From Pseudoalteromonas sp. S2755 (GTDB lineage: Bacteria > Pseudomonadota > Gammaproteobacteria > Enterobacterales > Alteromonadaceae), in the NCBI RefSeq assembly GCF_005886535.1, contig NZ_PNDS01000008.1:1-55577 (forward strand): a stretch of 55,577 bases of DNA, read 5' to 3'. The translations under genes were made by a program, and so were the position numbers. The number at the start of each line of letters is the position of its first letter. The first letter of the stretch is position 1. Shown one piece after another: positions 28,367 through 36,895 of this stretch. The notes below the pieces were generated by a model, which was not told the DNA's origin, did not search any database, and saw only the letters and a program-made list of their open reading frames with translations.

Positions 28367-30148
28367 GTGGATCCTTCGCGCACGTTAGTACTTAATACAA
28401 TAATAAAAGAAAAAGCTGTATTTACTCTGTTTCAGCCTATCTACAATCTTGCGAAACGCCAAATCTTAGGGTTTGAAGCATTAAGCCGTGGTATGTCCGG
28501 CTCACTGTTGGAATCACCAGACAAACTTTTTGCGATTGCGAGTAAGCTGGAGCGTTTGTCAGAACTGGAGATTATCTGTCGTGAAGCCGCTATTAAGCAG
28601 TTCGTCTCACTCAACCTTCCCGGTAAGTTATTTTTAAACGTTAGTCCAAAAGCGTTACTTGATCCGAGTCACCCAAAGGGTGAAACCAGACACCTCACAG
28701 AAATGTATGGGCTCGATCCCAAGCGTGTCGTCATTGAAGTGACAGAGCAAGACAAAGTAGATGATGCAAATCTGCTACTAACTACAATTACCCATTATCG
28801 TGAACTTGGATTTCACATTGCGATTGATGATTTGGGAGCGGGTTACTCCGGTCTCAAAAAGTGGTCGGAGTTATGCCCTGACTACGTCAAAGTCGACAGA
28901 TATTTTATTGACCATTGTGACCAAAGTGTAGTGAAACGCGAGTTTTTAAAGTCCATTATCGAGCTTGCCAAAGCCACCGGTACTCAAGTAATTGCCGAGG
29001 GAATTGAGCGAATTGAAGAGCTAAAGCTTATTGAACAACTCGGTATAGTAATTGCGCAGGGTTTTTTACTTGCCAAGCCAACTCGCAAACCTCCCACAGA
29101 ACTCGCACTGTTTAAAACTTTACACACGGAATCCAAAACAACCTTCAATCAATTTGAGTCGTCGATGGCAATCGGTTGGCTTGCCAAAGAGGCCAATGCT
29201 ATCCATGAATGTACGCAATGCATCGATGCTCATCGGTTGTTTGAACAAGATCGTAAGCTTACCAGCCTTGCAGTGGTCAATGATGCTAGAGAGCCCGTGG
29301 GGCTGCTACATAGAGATCAATTGACTGAGGTCTTTGCTGCACCATATGGTCATGCACTTTTCGATAAAAAATCAGTAATTAAATTGATGGATAAACAGCC
29401 GTTAGTGGTGGATGAGCAGCAAGAACTTGATACGGTGAGTAAGCAAATAACGGAACACGAATTTGATATTCGACGCCATATCATCATTACGAGAGATAGT
29501 CGTTATCTTGGTTTAGCGCCCTTGAGAGACATACTCAAGCACATCACTGAAGAAAAAATTCGTCATGCTCAACATGCCAATCCATTAACTATGTTGCCGG
29601 GTAATGTCGCGATAAATGAAGCAATAGAGCAAAGGTTACGTTCACATCATGACTTTTCTCTTGCATATATCGATCTTAATCATTTTAAACAGTTTAATGA
29701 TTTGTATGGTTATGCCAGTGGCGATAGCGTGATTAAGCTACTTGCCGAGGTGACTGTTGATGTGTGTGCACAGAGCTCTAGCTTTGTTGGGCATATCGGG
29801 GGCGACGACTTTATGGTGGTGTTCGATAACAATGATGCAGAAGTATTGTGCCATGAGATCATTTCTCAGTTTGAGCTTAAATCAAAAGCTTTTTTTACGC
29901 CCGAGCATGTTAGCGCTGGCGGTTATTGGGCCACAAATCGTGAAGGGCAAAAGCAGTTTGTACCTTTACTCACTTTATCGATTGGTTTAGTGAGGCCTGA
30001 TTTACAACACTGTATTAATTCGCATCAAGTTGCAGCTTTAGCAACAGATGCTAAAAAAGAAGCAAAGCGCTATCGTAATAGCTATTTATTTGTATGTAAC
30101 CGTCGCAAGCCTACTGTATCGACTGTACGATTGGAAAATGCAGGTTGA
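28367..30148 (+). CDS. EAL-CBS-GGDEF c-di-GMP protein
   Basis: 593 residues in the less common order EAL (about 15-250), paired CBS domains (about 265-390) and GGDEF (about 410-570). The EAL domain has EAL at 37-39, LFLNVSP, VIEVTEQ, AIDDLGAGYSGL, YVKVDRYF, AEGIERIEE and QGFLLAKP; the loop reads DDLGAG rather than DDFGTG. The GGDEF motif is GGDDF near 480, losing the glutamate needed by most cyclases. It is therefore probably a phosphodiesterase whose CBS pair binds an adenosine nucleotide. The start is GTG; no strong ribosome site is seen. The orphan binding protein follows after 85 bases. Confidence 0.88.
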   Translation: MDPSRTLVLNTIIKEKAVFTLFQPIYNLAKRQILGFEALSRGMSGSLLESPDKLFAIASKLERLSELEIICREAAIKQFVSLNLPGKLFLNVSPKALLDPSHPKGETRHLTEMYGLDPKRVVIEVTEQDKVDDANLLLTTITHYRELGFHIAIDDLGAGYSGLKKWSELCPDYVKVDRYFIDHCDQSVVKREFLKSIIELAKATGTQVIAEGIERIEELKLIEQLGIVIAQGFLLAKPTRKPPTELALFKTLHTESKTTFNQFESSMAIGWLAKEANAIHECTQCIDAHRLFEQDRKLTSLAVVNDAREPVGLLHRDQLTEVFAAPYGHALFDKKSVIKLMDKQPLVVDEQQELDTVSKQITEHEFDIRRHIIITRDSRYLGLAPLRDILKHITEEKIRHAQHANPLTMLPGNVAINEAIEQRLRSHHDFSLAYIDLNHFKQFNDLYGYASGDSVIKLLAEVTVDVCAQSSSFVGHIGGDDFMVVFDNNDAEVLCHEIISQFELKSKAFFTPEHVSAGGYWATNREGQKQFVPLLTLSIGLVRPDLQHCINSHQVAALATDAKKEAKRYRNSYLFVCNRRKPTVSTVRLENAG

Positions 30149-30233
30149 CTATATTTTTAATTACGCAATAGTAATAGCAATCCGTAAAAATACTCTTGCT
30201 TGTAGTATTGTTTCCACTAAAAGGGGTTGTGCG

Positions 30234-31034
30234 ATGAAGTTAAAGTCGAGTGTAATGATCTCTGCTCTGGTGTTTCAAAGTGCTTGTATTGCAGCGCAAT
30301 CCCCCGAGTTAATCTATGTCGCGAAAGAAGCGCGAACCTTGTACGATCGCGATCTTTATCTTTATGAATTACTAGAAAAGGCACTGGCTGCTGCTAAGTA
30401 CTCAGCTCAAATCGAACACATAAAAATTCACCCTCATCAACAACGCACGTTAATGGCACTAAGCCGAGGTAAGGTTGATTTACATTGGTCGATGACCAGC
30501 CCCGCGCGTGAGCAAATCGCTATCCCCATAAAAGTCCCTTTGTATGATGGACTTATCGGACAGCGTGTGCTGATTGTTCATAAAGATATTTATCCAGCCA
30601 TAAAAGCTGTTCGTTCGCTTGACGAATTAAAGCGCTTTACCGCGGTACAAGGACACGATTGGCCCGATACTAAAATTCTTAGTTATAATGGTCTGAAGGT
30701 CAGGCCAATTTCCGATTATCAAACCATGTTTAATTTAATTGCGGATAAAAAAGCGGATTATTTTCCACGCTCGGTGATTGAGGCAAAGTCGGAATTGATC
30801 GCACAAAATAACGAAAACCTCATGATCGTACCTGATTTTCATCTATCGTATTCAACTGCCTTTTACTTCTTTGTAAACAAAGACAAGCAAGCGCTGGCAA
30901 AGGCGTTGGAAGAAGGGCTTACCAAACTTCAAGCCTCTGGTGAGCTGCAGAACCTAAAACAAAGGTATAGTTTAGATAAACAGTTCACAAGCGCAACTAT
31001 AAATTTGGTGAATCCTTATTTTACAGGAGGTTAA
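30234..31034 (+). CDS. Orphan periplasmic solute-binding protein
   Basis: 266 residues with a signal peptide (about 1-20, likely cut after CIAA) and a binding-protein fold of the SBP_bac_3 type. LMALSRGKVDLHWSM and the ending KLQASGELQNLKQRYSLD are typical. AAGGGG lies before the ATG at 30234; an in-frame ATG at 30048 lies inside the previous gene and is unlikely. No transporter genes adjoin. Its closeness to the EAL-CBS-GGDEF gene suggests a sensory role, which is unproven. Its stop overlaps the stop of the convergent membrane protein by four bases. Confidence 0.82.
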   Translation: MKLKSSVMISALVFQSACIAAQSPELIYVAKEARTLYDRDLYLYELLEKALAAAKYSAQIEHIKIHPHQQRTLMALSRGKVDLHWSMTSPAREQIAIPIKVPLYDGLIGQRVLIVHKDIYPAIKAVRSLDELKRFTAVQGHDWPDTKILSYNGLKVRPISDYQTMFNLIADKKADYFPRSVIEAKSELIAQNNENLMIVPDFHLSYSTAFYFFVNKDKQALAKALEEGLTKLQASGELQNLKQRYSLDKQFTSATINLVNPYFTGG

Positions 31035-31651
31035 CGCTTTCTGCGTAAGCTTGGTAGCGCATAGTCGTATTCTTCTTTATACGTTAAGGCAGTTAAAACA
31101 AGTAGGACGCCACAATTGGAAGCGTAAATAATGTAACCACTAACGTCAAAGCTGTAAAAGAAAATAGTACTATTGACACCTTTAGCATGTCTTAAATAGT
31201 TTTCAACCAAGGCTGCAAAGCTCATAAATACTCCTAAAATAGCTAACCAGGGCAAAATAGAGTCAGCGAAAGTAAACTTTACTTTTGCTTTGGGATACAG
31301 CTTTTTAGTTAGTTCTACTCTATGAGTTAATGGAAATACAACTGACAAATTTATTAGGAAATGTACGCCAAAAATAATGCTATTTTGGAGTAAGCGACTG
31401 CTTTCGGTTGAAGATAAGCTAATTAATCCGGACGAAAAAACAACGACTTCGAGAGAAAAAGGAATTGCAACCAGAATAGCTAAAGTGGAAATGTTAATAT
31501 CTTTCAGCCGAATCCCCACCACCAAAATTGCAGAGATTGTCATAATATAAATTAGAAAGAAGTGATACCTAATATCATATAATACAAAAAGACCTACTCC
31601 GATCACAGCGTAGGGGAGAAGTAGATCTCTTATTGAAAAGTTCTTTTTCAT
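31031..31651 (-). CDS. Six-helix membrane protein paired with a double-glycine peptide gene
   Basis: 206 residues with about six membrane helices (near 9-27, 30-48, 52-77, 88-107, 131-150 and 162-190) and a basic C-terminal tail ending RRKR. No CAAX-protease, transporter or immunity signature is evident to me. It starts 16 bases after the stop of the tiny peptide gene at 31668-31772 and is likely cotranscribed. Base composition is more AT-rich than its neighbours. By position it could be an immunity protein, exporter helper or receptor for the peptide; all three are guesses. Confidence 0.7.
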   Translation of the reverse strand: MKKNFSIRDLLLPYAVIGVGLFVLYDIRYHFFLIYIMTISAILVVGIRLKDINISTLAILVAIPFSLEVVVFSSGLISLSSTESSRLLQNSIIFGVHFLINLSVVFPLTHRVELTKKLYPKAKVKFTFADSILPWLAILGVFMSFAALVENYLRHAKGVNSTIFFYSFDVSGYIIYASNCGVLLVLTALTYKEEYDYALPSLRRKR

Positions 31652-31667
31652 TTTGACAATCTAAAAC

Positions 31668-31772
31668 TTAGTCTTTCTTCTGAGACTCTTGGCTTTTTTG
31701 TACTGGAAATTCAGGCTCAAAAATACCGCCACCAGAAACCTTTTTGCATTCTTTCAAATTTAGCTTTTGCAT
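31668..31772 (-). CDS. Double-glycine leader peptide (bacteriocin- or pheromone-like precursor)
   Basis: 34 residues. The N-terminal MQKLNLKECKKVSGG has the form of a double-glycine leader: short, charged, with hydrophobic residues spaced as LxL and a VSGG end, as in class II bacteriocins, microcins and signal peptides cut by C39-type exporters. The predicted core starts GIFEPEFPVQ and is short, charged and free of cysteine. AGGA lies eight bases before the ATG. Stop and next gene are 16 bases apart. No peptidase-transporter gene is in the window, so export would depend on a distant one. Confidence 0.65.
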   Translation of the reverse strand: MQKLNLKECKKVSGGGIFEPEFPVQKSQESQKKD

Positions 31773-31815
31773 TATCATAGTCCTTATTGAAGACACTTGA
31801 ATACCAAGCGATCAA

Positions 31816-31852
31816 ATTGTATTGGATTTATCTTTTATTGTGATTATCACAA
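31816..31852 (-). promoter_or_regulatory. Candidate promoter and palindromic operator of the peptide gene
   Basis: On the minus strand TACAAT (31816-31821) is a likely -10. A perfect 15-bp inverted repeat, TTGTGATTATCACAA (31838-31852), covers the position of the -35. The inner TGTGA/TCACA halves look like CRP half-sites but are three bases apart rather than six, so CRP is not expected to bind normally. Confidence 0.45.
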
Positions 31853-32018
31853 CTTCAGGAGAGCCGTGCCAGACTACTCAACCGACACTCCCTACAGGTA
31901 CAAACTTAACACCAAATAAACACAAGGTGAATGAAAAATTAAAGAAAATTTTAAAATAATAGTTTAGATATATTTACACTATTCTAATGGTATGAAAAGT
32001 AAAGATAAAATCAATTTT

Positions 32019-33650
32019 TCACACTTTGAATTTGGCCATCTCAATCTCTAGATTTCCGGATAAAGATTTAATTGTGTCAGTCGCTTTATGTGCTTTTTCA
32101 GACACACTTGCCGTCTGTGAGGCCGTGTCAGAGATAACAACGACACGTTTGGCTGTATCTTCTCCTGCATCCAACTGTTCTTTGGCTGCTTGAGCTATTT
32201 GATGACTCATCTGCGATATAGATTTTAAAGAATCGGCGACTTGTACAAGCGCTTGAGATGCCTTAGATGACATACTCACCGTTTTTTCGCTTGTTGCAAT
32301 GCTCAAGCTTACAGAAGCCTTGGCATCTTGAGTTGCACCCTGTAGTTTAGTGATCATGGTACGGATCTCTTCTGTACTGGTTTGAGTGCGCTGAGCAAGC
32401 TGCCTGACCTCGTCCGCTACGACAGCAAAGCCTCGTCCTTGCTCACCGGCTCGAGCAGCTTCTATTGCAGCATTGAGGGCTAACAAATTGGTTTGCTCGG
32501 CGATAGATTGGATAACGGTAAGTACATTAGCGATATTAGATACTTCTTCATCTAGTACTTGAATATTATTACCAGCGCTGTCAATTTGTTGCTCTAATAA
32601 TGCAATTTCAGTTGCTGCCTGAGCAGTCAGTTTGTCGGCAGCATTACCTTGCTTTTCAGCCTCTTGAACTGAATTTGCAGCTTGCTCCGCATGTTCGACA
32701 ACGGTTTGTGCTGATGCCGTGAGTTCTGTAATTGCTGAAGCCACCATTTGAGTTTCTGCATTTAAACTGCGAGTTAGGTTCTCAAGTTCTACAGAGCGCA
32801 CCTCACTGTCTGATGTTTGGTTTTGTAGCGCCTTGGTTGCTTCTTTAAGTCCTTCAACTACTCCTTTTAATCCGTCTTGCATATAGTCCATGGCTGCGAG
32901 AATACTATAATCTTTACAGTCAGTAGTATTGATAGGTGTCGTGAGGTTTCCTCTTGAAACATGTTTTACGATTTCGAGCACATCATTGATTTCGGCACCC
33001 AGTTTATTGTTGAGTGACAGTCCAAACCGCGCAAGTGCGGTGGTCAATGCAACGGCAACCGCTAACGAAAGTGCGACTAACCAGATTGCGGTGTCCCAAT
33101 AACGATCGTTCACTTCTTTGTAGCTAATACCTGTGCCGATGTACCAGCCAAACCCTGGTGTTTTTTGTACCACTGAAGTAAGGTCGACAACTTCTCCATC
33201 TCGCAGTGAAGTCCAATTGTAAGTAATGATCCGATCAAATTGGTTACCGACTAAGCGCTTCACCATGCTGCCTATGCTTTTTCCGTCAGCATCTTCAAAG
33301 TCATTAAAGCTGGTGTTATGTAGTTGGGGGTCATGAGGTGTTGCTACGAAGTCCATTTTATCATTAACAACATACACATACTCAGAGTCATGATATTTAT
33401 TTTCTCTTAAAACCTGGATTGCCATCTCTTTTGCTTGTTGCTCAGTCAGTTTCCCTTGCTCTGCAAAGCGCTCAAACTGTTTAACAATATTAACCGTGCT
33501 TTTCATTAATTGGTTGATACGTGCAATATTATCGCTTTCACTGGCATGGCGCAGAGCTTGAAGACCTACAAAGGCAACAGCAAGTAAGGATACAAATATT
33601 GCGGCGGCAAAGGTAATTATTTTTGTTTTTAACGTGAAACTAGAAAACAC
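32019..33650 (-). CDS. Methyl-accepting chemotaxis protein with a Cache sensor
   Basis: About 543 residues. A membrane helix near 10-30, a periplasmic single-Cache domain (about 40-190, with [20 protein letters not shown] and [15 protein letters not shown]), a second helix near 195-215, a HAMP linker and the signalling domain with the hairpin tip [20 protein letters not shown] and [15 protein letters not shown]. It senses a small ligand and controls CheA. I prefer a GTG at 33650, because AGGGGG precedes it by eight bases and it gives the usual start [10 protein letters not shown]; an ATG at 33677 and a GTG at 33692 are longer options without ribosome sites. A rough sigma-28 pattern is at 33724-33753. 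Confidence 0.9.
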   Translation of the reverse strand: MFSSFTLKTKIITFAAAIFVSLLAVAFVGLQALRHASESDNIARINQLMKSTVNIVKQFERFAEQGKLTEQQAKEMAIQVLRENKYHDSEYVYVVNDKMDFVATPHDPQLHNTSFNDFEDADGKSIGSMVKRLVGNQFDRIITYNWTSLRDGEVVDLTSVVQKTPGFGWYIGTGISYKEVNDRYWDTAIWLVALSLAVAVALTTALARFGLSLNNKLGAEINDVLEIVKHVSRGNLTTPINTTDCKDYSILAAMDYMQDGLKGVVEGLKEATKALQNQTSDSEVRSVELENLTRSLNAETQMVASAITELTASAQTVVEHAEQAANSVQEAEKQGNAADKLTAQAATEIALLEQQIDSAGNNIQVLDEEVSNIANVLTVIQSIAEQTNLLALNAAIEAARAGEQGRGFAVVADEVRQLAQRTQTSTEEIRTMITKLQGATQDAKASVSLSIATSEKTVSMSSKASQALVQVADSLKSISQMSHQIAQAAKEQLDAGEDTAKRVVVISDTASQTASVSEKAHKATDTIKSLSGNLEIEMAKFKV

Positions 33651-33723
33651 AGGATCGCCCCCTAAAAATACTCTCATTACATGATTTAGCACGTTTAGGG
33701 GGAGTTTGTAAGTAGGTTAATGC

Positions 33724-33753
33724 TCTATGCGGACTATTTTGAGATGATATTTA
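33724..33753 (-). promoter_or_regulatory. Weak flagellar sigma-28-like promoter for the chemoreceptor
   Basis: On the minus strand TAAATATC is followed by TCCGCATA, with 17 bases between TAAA and CCG where 16 is usual. The match to TAAA-N15-GCCGATAA is partial. Confidence 0.3.
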
Positions 33754-33776
33754 CTCATACTACACAAATAGGATAA

Positions 33777-34487
33777 CTAGCTTGCATTAATTATGCTTAT
33801 TTCTTCATCAGTTAACGGGCGATATTCACCTTCTGCAAGGTTTGGATCAAGCTCGATCCCTGCAATATTTTCTCTATGAAGTTCAACTACTTGATTGCCA
33901 ACTGCGGCAAGCATACGTTTTACTTGATGGTATTTTCCTTCGCAAATAGACAAGCGTAGTGCAAATTTATCAATAAGCTCCGCTTTTGCCGGCAGGGTTG
34001 CTTGTTTTTCACCGTGTAGCTCAACGCCTTGTTCAAGCTGTGTTAGCGCTTCTTCAGTGAGCTCATCGCGGCTTTCTAGTACATAAGTTTTAAACTTTTG
34101 TTTTTTCGGCGAGGTGATTTGATGAGACCAATCACCATCGTTAGTGAGCAAAACCAAACCCGTCGTGTCGATGTCCAGCCTACCTGCAACATGAAAATCT
34201 TTTAAGTTAGGTTCTTCGATTAAATCGAATACTGTTGGGTGTAATTCATCACTATTTGCACACACATAACCTTGTGGTTTGTTTAGCATATAGTAGCGTA
34301 AACCCAAATACTCTAGGCGTTTGCCATCGAAAGTAATGTGGTCTGCTGGGGTGACTTGGATATCGCCTTTTTTGACGATATTGCCATTGACGGTAACTAG
34401 ACCTTTTTTAATATTAATTTTGACCTTGCTGCGCGGCATCTCTGCAACGTGGCTCAAAAATTTCTCCAATCTACATGGAAATTTCAT
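33777..34487 (-). CDS. rsuA: 16S rRNA pseudouridine synthase RsuA
   Basis: 236 residues. The S4 RNA-binding domain (about 4-50) is followed by the pseudouridine synthase core: LNKPQGYVCAN, the catalytic aspartate in GRLDIDTTGLVLLTNDG, and the C-terminal CEGKYHQVKRMLAAVGNQV. RsuA modifies U516 of 16S rRNA. The order of motifs and length favour RsuA over RluB/E/F. Confidence 0.92.
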   Translation of the reverse strand: MKFPCRLEKFLSHVAEMPRSKVKINIKKGLVTVNGNIVKKGDIQVTPADHITFDGKRLEYLGLRYYMLNKPQGYVCANSDELHPTVFDLIEEPNLKDFHVAGRLDIDTTGLVLLTNDGDWSHQITSPKKQKFKTYVLESRDELTEEALTQLEQGVELHGEKQATLPAKAELIDKFALRLSICEGKYHQVKRMLAAVGNQVVELHRENIAGIELDPNLAEGEYRPLTDEEISIINAS

Positions 34488-34510
34488 AGCTAAATAACTC
34501 GAATAATAAA

Positions 34511-34840
34511 TTAGTTTTTGCGGTAAATATCGGATAATAAATCATAGCAATGGACACTGAGCGCAAAATGCTCCCCGACTTTTGCGAGCAAAAGCTTTAG
34601 TGCACCTTCCGTGAGCATTTGTTTTTGCGCTAATGTTCTACCAGCCATCATATGGATCTGCAGGTGAATAAATCCTTGTTTGCCATCACCTAGCTGAAAG
34701 TGCTCAAAAGCAACAGCACGGGTTTTGACGGAAGTTGGATCAAACAAGCCACTTGCACAGGCAAATTGCTGCACCTGTGATACTAACGCCTCGGTTTCAA
34801 TTGGCAAATTAGCTGAGTGTTCGAGAATAAAGTGTGGCAT
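34511..34840 (-). CDS. 5-carboxymethyl-2-hydroxymuconate isomerase family protein
   Basis: 109 residues of the CHMI group in the tautomerase superfamily. These enzymes use the amino-terminal proline as base, so the start matters: the ATG at 34840 gives MPHFILEHSANL with Pro right after Met, and GGAG lies six bases before it. An ATG four codons upstream would bury the proline. No homoprotocatechuate genes are close, so the substrate may differ from that of HpcD. It lies 23 bases upstream of rsuA. Confidence 0.88.
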   Translation of the reverse strand: MPHFILEHSANLPIETEALVSQVQQFACASGLFDPTSVKTRAVAFEHFQLGDGKQGFIHLQIHMMAGRTLAQKQMLTEGALKLLLAKVGEHFALSVHCYDLLSDIYRKN

Positions 34841-34921
34841 GTGAAACTCCATGTTTTTGCATTAGGCTCAGAGTTTATGCTATTTATCAGGGGTTATTCC
34901 AGAAAAGAGTGAATTATTAGC

Positions 34922-35713
34922 ATGCTGTCCTTATTTAAAGTCTCACCTTTGCTTAGCGGTGAAGAAACCCAATGGTTAATTGATACCTTTGTCTGGGCAT
35001 TTGAGCATTTTGATGGCGAGTACTTTTTACATGAAACGCAGATCATTACTCCGACTCCCAGTTGTTTTCCTGAGCCGGTATCCAGCATTGAAGAAATGGC
35101 GGCAGTGGTTTTCTCCCGAGTAAAATCCTATGCAGGGCTACAGCAGTGGCCAATCACTTTAGTTGCGCCTGAACGCATGCTCACGTCGACCAGCATGACT
35201 AAGTTAAACATTGCAGGGCGTTGGCGCGGTGAGCAAGCGGTTATCGCTGAAGCGGCTGCGCCTATTTTGATTTCTTATAATCCCAATCAAATAAATCAGC
35301 CTCAAGATCTGATCGCCAGTTATGCAGGTGTTATGGCAAAAGTTCTAATTTTACAGCGTGGCGTGTTACCTCCAGGTGGGGAAGCGCAATTAGATGCAGC
35401 TTGTGATGTGCTGGCGAGCTTTTTTGGCTTTGGAGTCATGGTGTCTAATACCGTATATCACTTTAGGGGAGGATGTGGTTCTTGCTACAACCAATATGCT
35501 AACCGAAAAGCTGCACTGACGGAGCAGCAAAGTGTTTTTGTACATGCCCTAGTATGTCATTTTAAAGGAGTGAAAGATGGTCATAAGCATCTTAAGTCAC
35601 ACCTTGTGAGTCAGTATAAAAAGGCCAAAAAGCAAATTAATACCTTAATGAATAACTCAGAGCGGGGTGATTTACTGGCCTTACAGGAGCATGCACATGC
35701 TCGCTTATCTTGA
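34922..35713 (+). CDS. Conserved-looking protein of unknown function with a GGCGSCYN motif
   Basis: 263 residues, soluble, no signal peptide. The N-terminal half holds TPTPSCFPEPV and a middle domain with GGEAQLDAACDVLASFFGFG. Near the C-terminus a compact cysteine motif, FRGGCGSCYNQYANRKAALT, and then a lysine-rich helix (KAKKQI) stand out. I do not recognise the family. Its last 17 bases overlap the LysE gene, whose ribosome site lies within it, so the two are likely cotranscribed. Confidence 0.7.
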   Translation: MLSLFKVSPLLSGEETQWLIDTFVWAFEHFDGEYFLHETQIITPTPSCFPEPVSSIEEMAAVVFSRVKSYAGLQQWPITLVAPERMLTSTSMTKLNIAGRWRGEQAVIAEAAAPILISYNPNQINQPQDLIASYAGVMAKVLILQRGVLPPGGEAQLDAACDVLASFFGFGVMVSNTVYHFRGGCGSCYNQYANRKAALTEQQSVFVHALVCHFKGVKDGHKHLKSHLVSQYKKAKKQINTLMNNSERGDLLALQEHAHARLS

Positions 35714-36320
35714 TGAGTTTATTTTAATTGCGCTGGCACATTTTTTTGCTGTCGCAAGTCCTGGTCCTGATTTTGCGATAGTGCTTAAACAAAGTGTACA
35801 GCAGGGTAGAGCAAATGCCCTTTGGACGAGTTTTGGGGTTGGCCTTGGTATTTTAGTACATGTCAGTTATTGCTTATTGGGAGTTGCGTTACTGCTATCT
35901 CAATCTGAAACCTTGTTCACAGCAGTAAAATACATCGCCGCGCTTTACCTAGCTTACCTAGGGGTCCAAGCGTTGCGGTATGCAAAACCCAATTCAGAGC
36001 AAGAAAATATTACTGAACACGCTGTTACTGAGTCTAATTGGACTGCGTTAAAACGAGGCTTTTTGGTCAATGCCTTAAATCCTAAAGCAACGCTGTTTTT
36101 CTTATCGCTTTTTACCTTAGTGATTGAGCCAACCACACCAAGCAGTGTGCAGTTGTTTTACGGTGTTTATATGGCGTTGGCTACCTGGACCTGGTTTTCA
36201 TTTTTATCTTTAGTTTTATCAAAAACTACGGTAAGACAATTTTTTCGTCGTGCAGGACATTGGTTTGATCGCGGGATCGGTGTGATCATGTTATTGCTTG
36301 CAGTAAGATTGGTGATGTAA
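35697..36320 (+). CDS. LysE/RhtB family amino-acid exporter
   Basis: 207 residues with about six helices. The N-terminal signature ALAHFFAVASPGPDFAIVLK and the later FLVNALNPKATLFFLSLF are typical of LysE/RhtB exporters, which expel amino acids such as homoserine, threonine or lysine. CAGGAG lies seven bases before the ATG at 35697; an in-frame ATG at 35691 is too close to that site. The stop overlaps the ATG of the next gene by one base (TAATG). Confidence 0.9.
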   Translation: MLAYLDEFILIALAHFFAVASPGPDFAIVLKQSVQQGRANALWTSFGVGLGILVHVSYCLLGVALLLSQSETLFTAVKYIAALYLAYLGVQALRYAKPNSEQENITEHAVTESNWTALKRGFLVNALNPKATLFFLSLFTLVIEPTTPSSVQLFYGVYMALATWTWFSFLSLVLSKTTVRQFFRRAGHWFDRGIGVIMLLLAVRLVM

Positions 36321-36850
36321 TGAGTGACAAAAACATTATTAACTTTAGTTTTGGTTCAAATATGTCGACTGCACGTCTGCTTGCTCGCTTACCACAAGCG
36401 AAGCTACTTGGAGTGGGGAAATTGCATGGCTATCGGCTGACTTTTGATATGTTGAGCACCGATGGTTCAGCCAAGTGCAGTATTACGCCGAGCACTAAAG
36501 CAAATAGCCATGTTTATGGCGTTTTGTATGCGTTGGATGAGCAAGAAAAGGCGCGTTTGGACGACATTGAAGGGGAGCGCTACAGCTGTCATTGTTTGCC
36601 TGTTGAAAGGCAAGATGGCGGTATGGTGGACGCTTGGTGCTATATTGCTAACACCTTTGTGGAACATCAATTACCTTTCGATTGGTACGTACATCATGTG
36701 TTGGCCGGGGCAAAGGAGCATCAGTTTCCGACTAGCTATTTACAGGCAATTTCGGCGCAATCACACGTTACAGATAATAATAGTGACAGACAACAACAAG
36801 AATTAGCCATCTACCACTGTGATATTACGAAGTTAAATCTCAAAGCTTGA
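36320..36850 (+). CDS. Gamma-glutamylcyclotransferase-like protein
   Basis: 176 residues with the GGCT/AIG2 fold: the substrate loop FSFGSNM at 9-15 and the likely catalytic glutamate in LDDIEGERYS. Related enzymes cleave gamma-glutamyl amino acids to 5-oxoproline. A glutamine-rich tail follows the domain. It is translationally coupled to the exporter (TAATG), so a link between gamma-glutamyl breakdown and amino-acid export is possible. Confidence 0.85.
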   Translation: MSDKNIINFSFGSNMSTARLLARLPQAKLLGVGKLHGYRLTFDMLSTDGSAKCSITPSTKANSHVYGVLYALDEQEKARLDDIEGERYSCHCLPVERQDGGMVDAWCYIANTFVEHQLPFDWYVHHVLAGAKEHQFPTSYLQAISAQSHVTDNNSDRQQQELAIYHCDITKLNLKA

Positions 36851-36895
36851 CTGGTAACATCATGATTGGTTGTGGCAAAAAACCAAGGAAAAATA

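Noticed and set aside
31838..31852. CRP site before the peptide gene
   Set aside because: TGTGA and TCACA are three bases apart, not the six needed for CRP.
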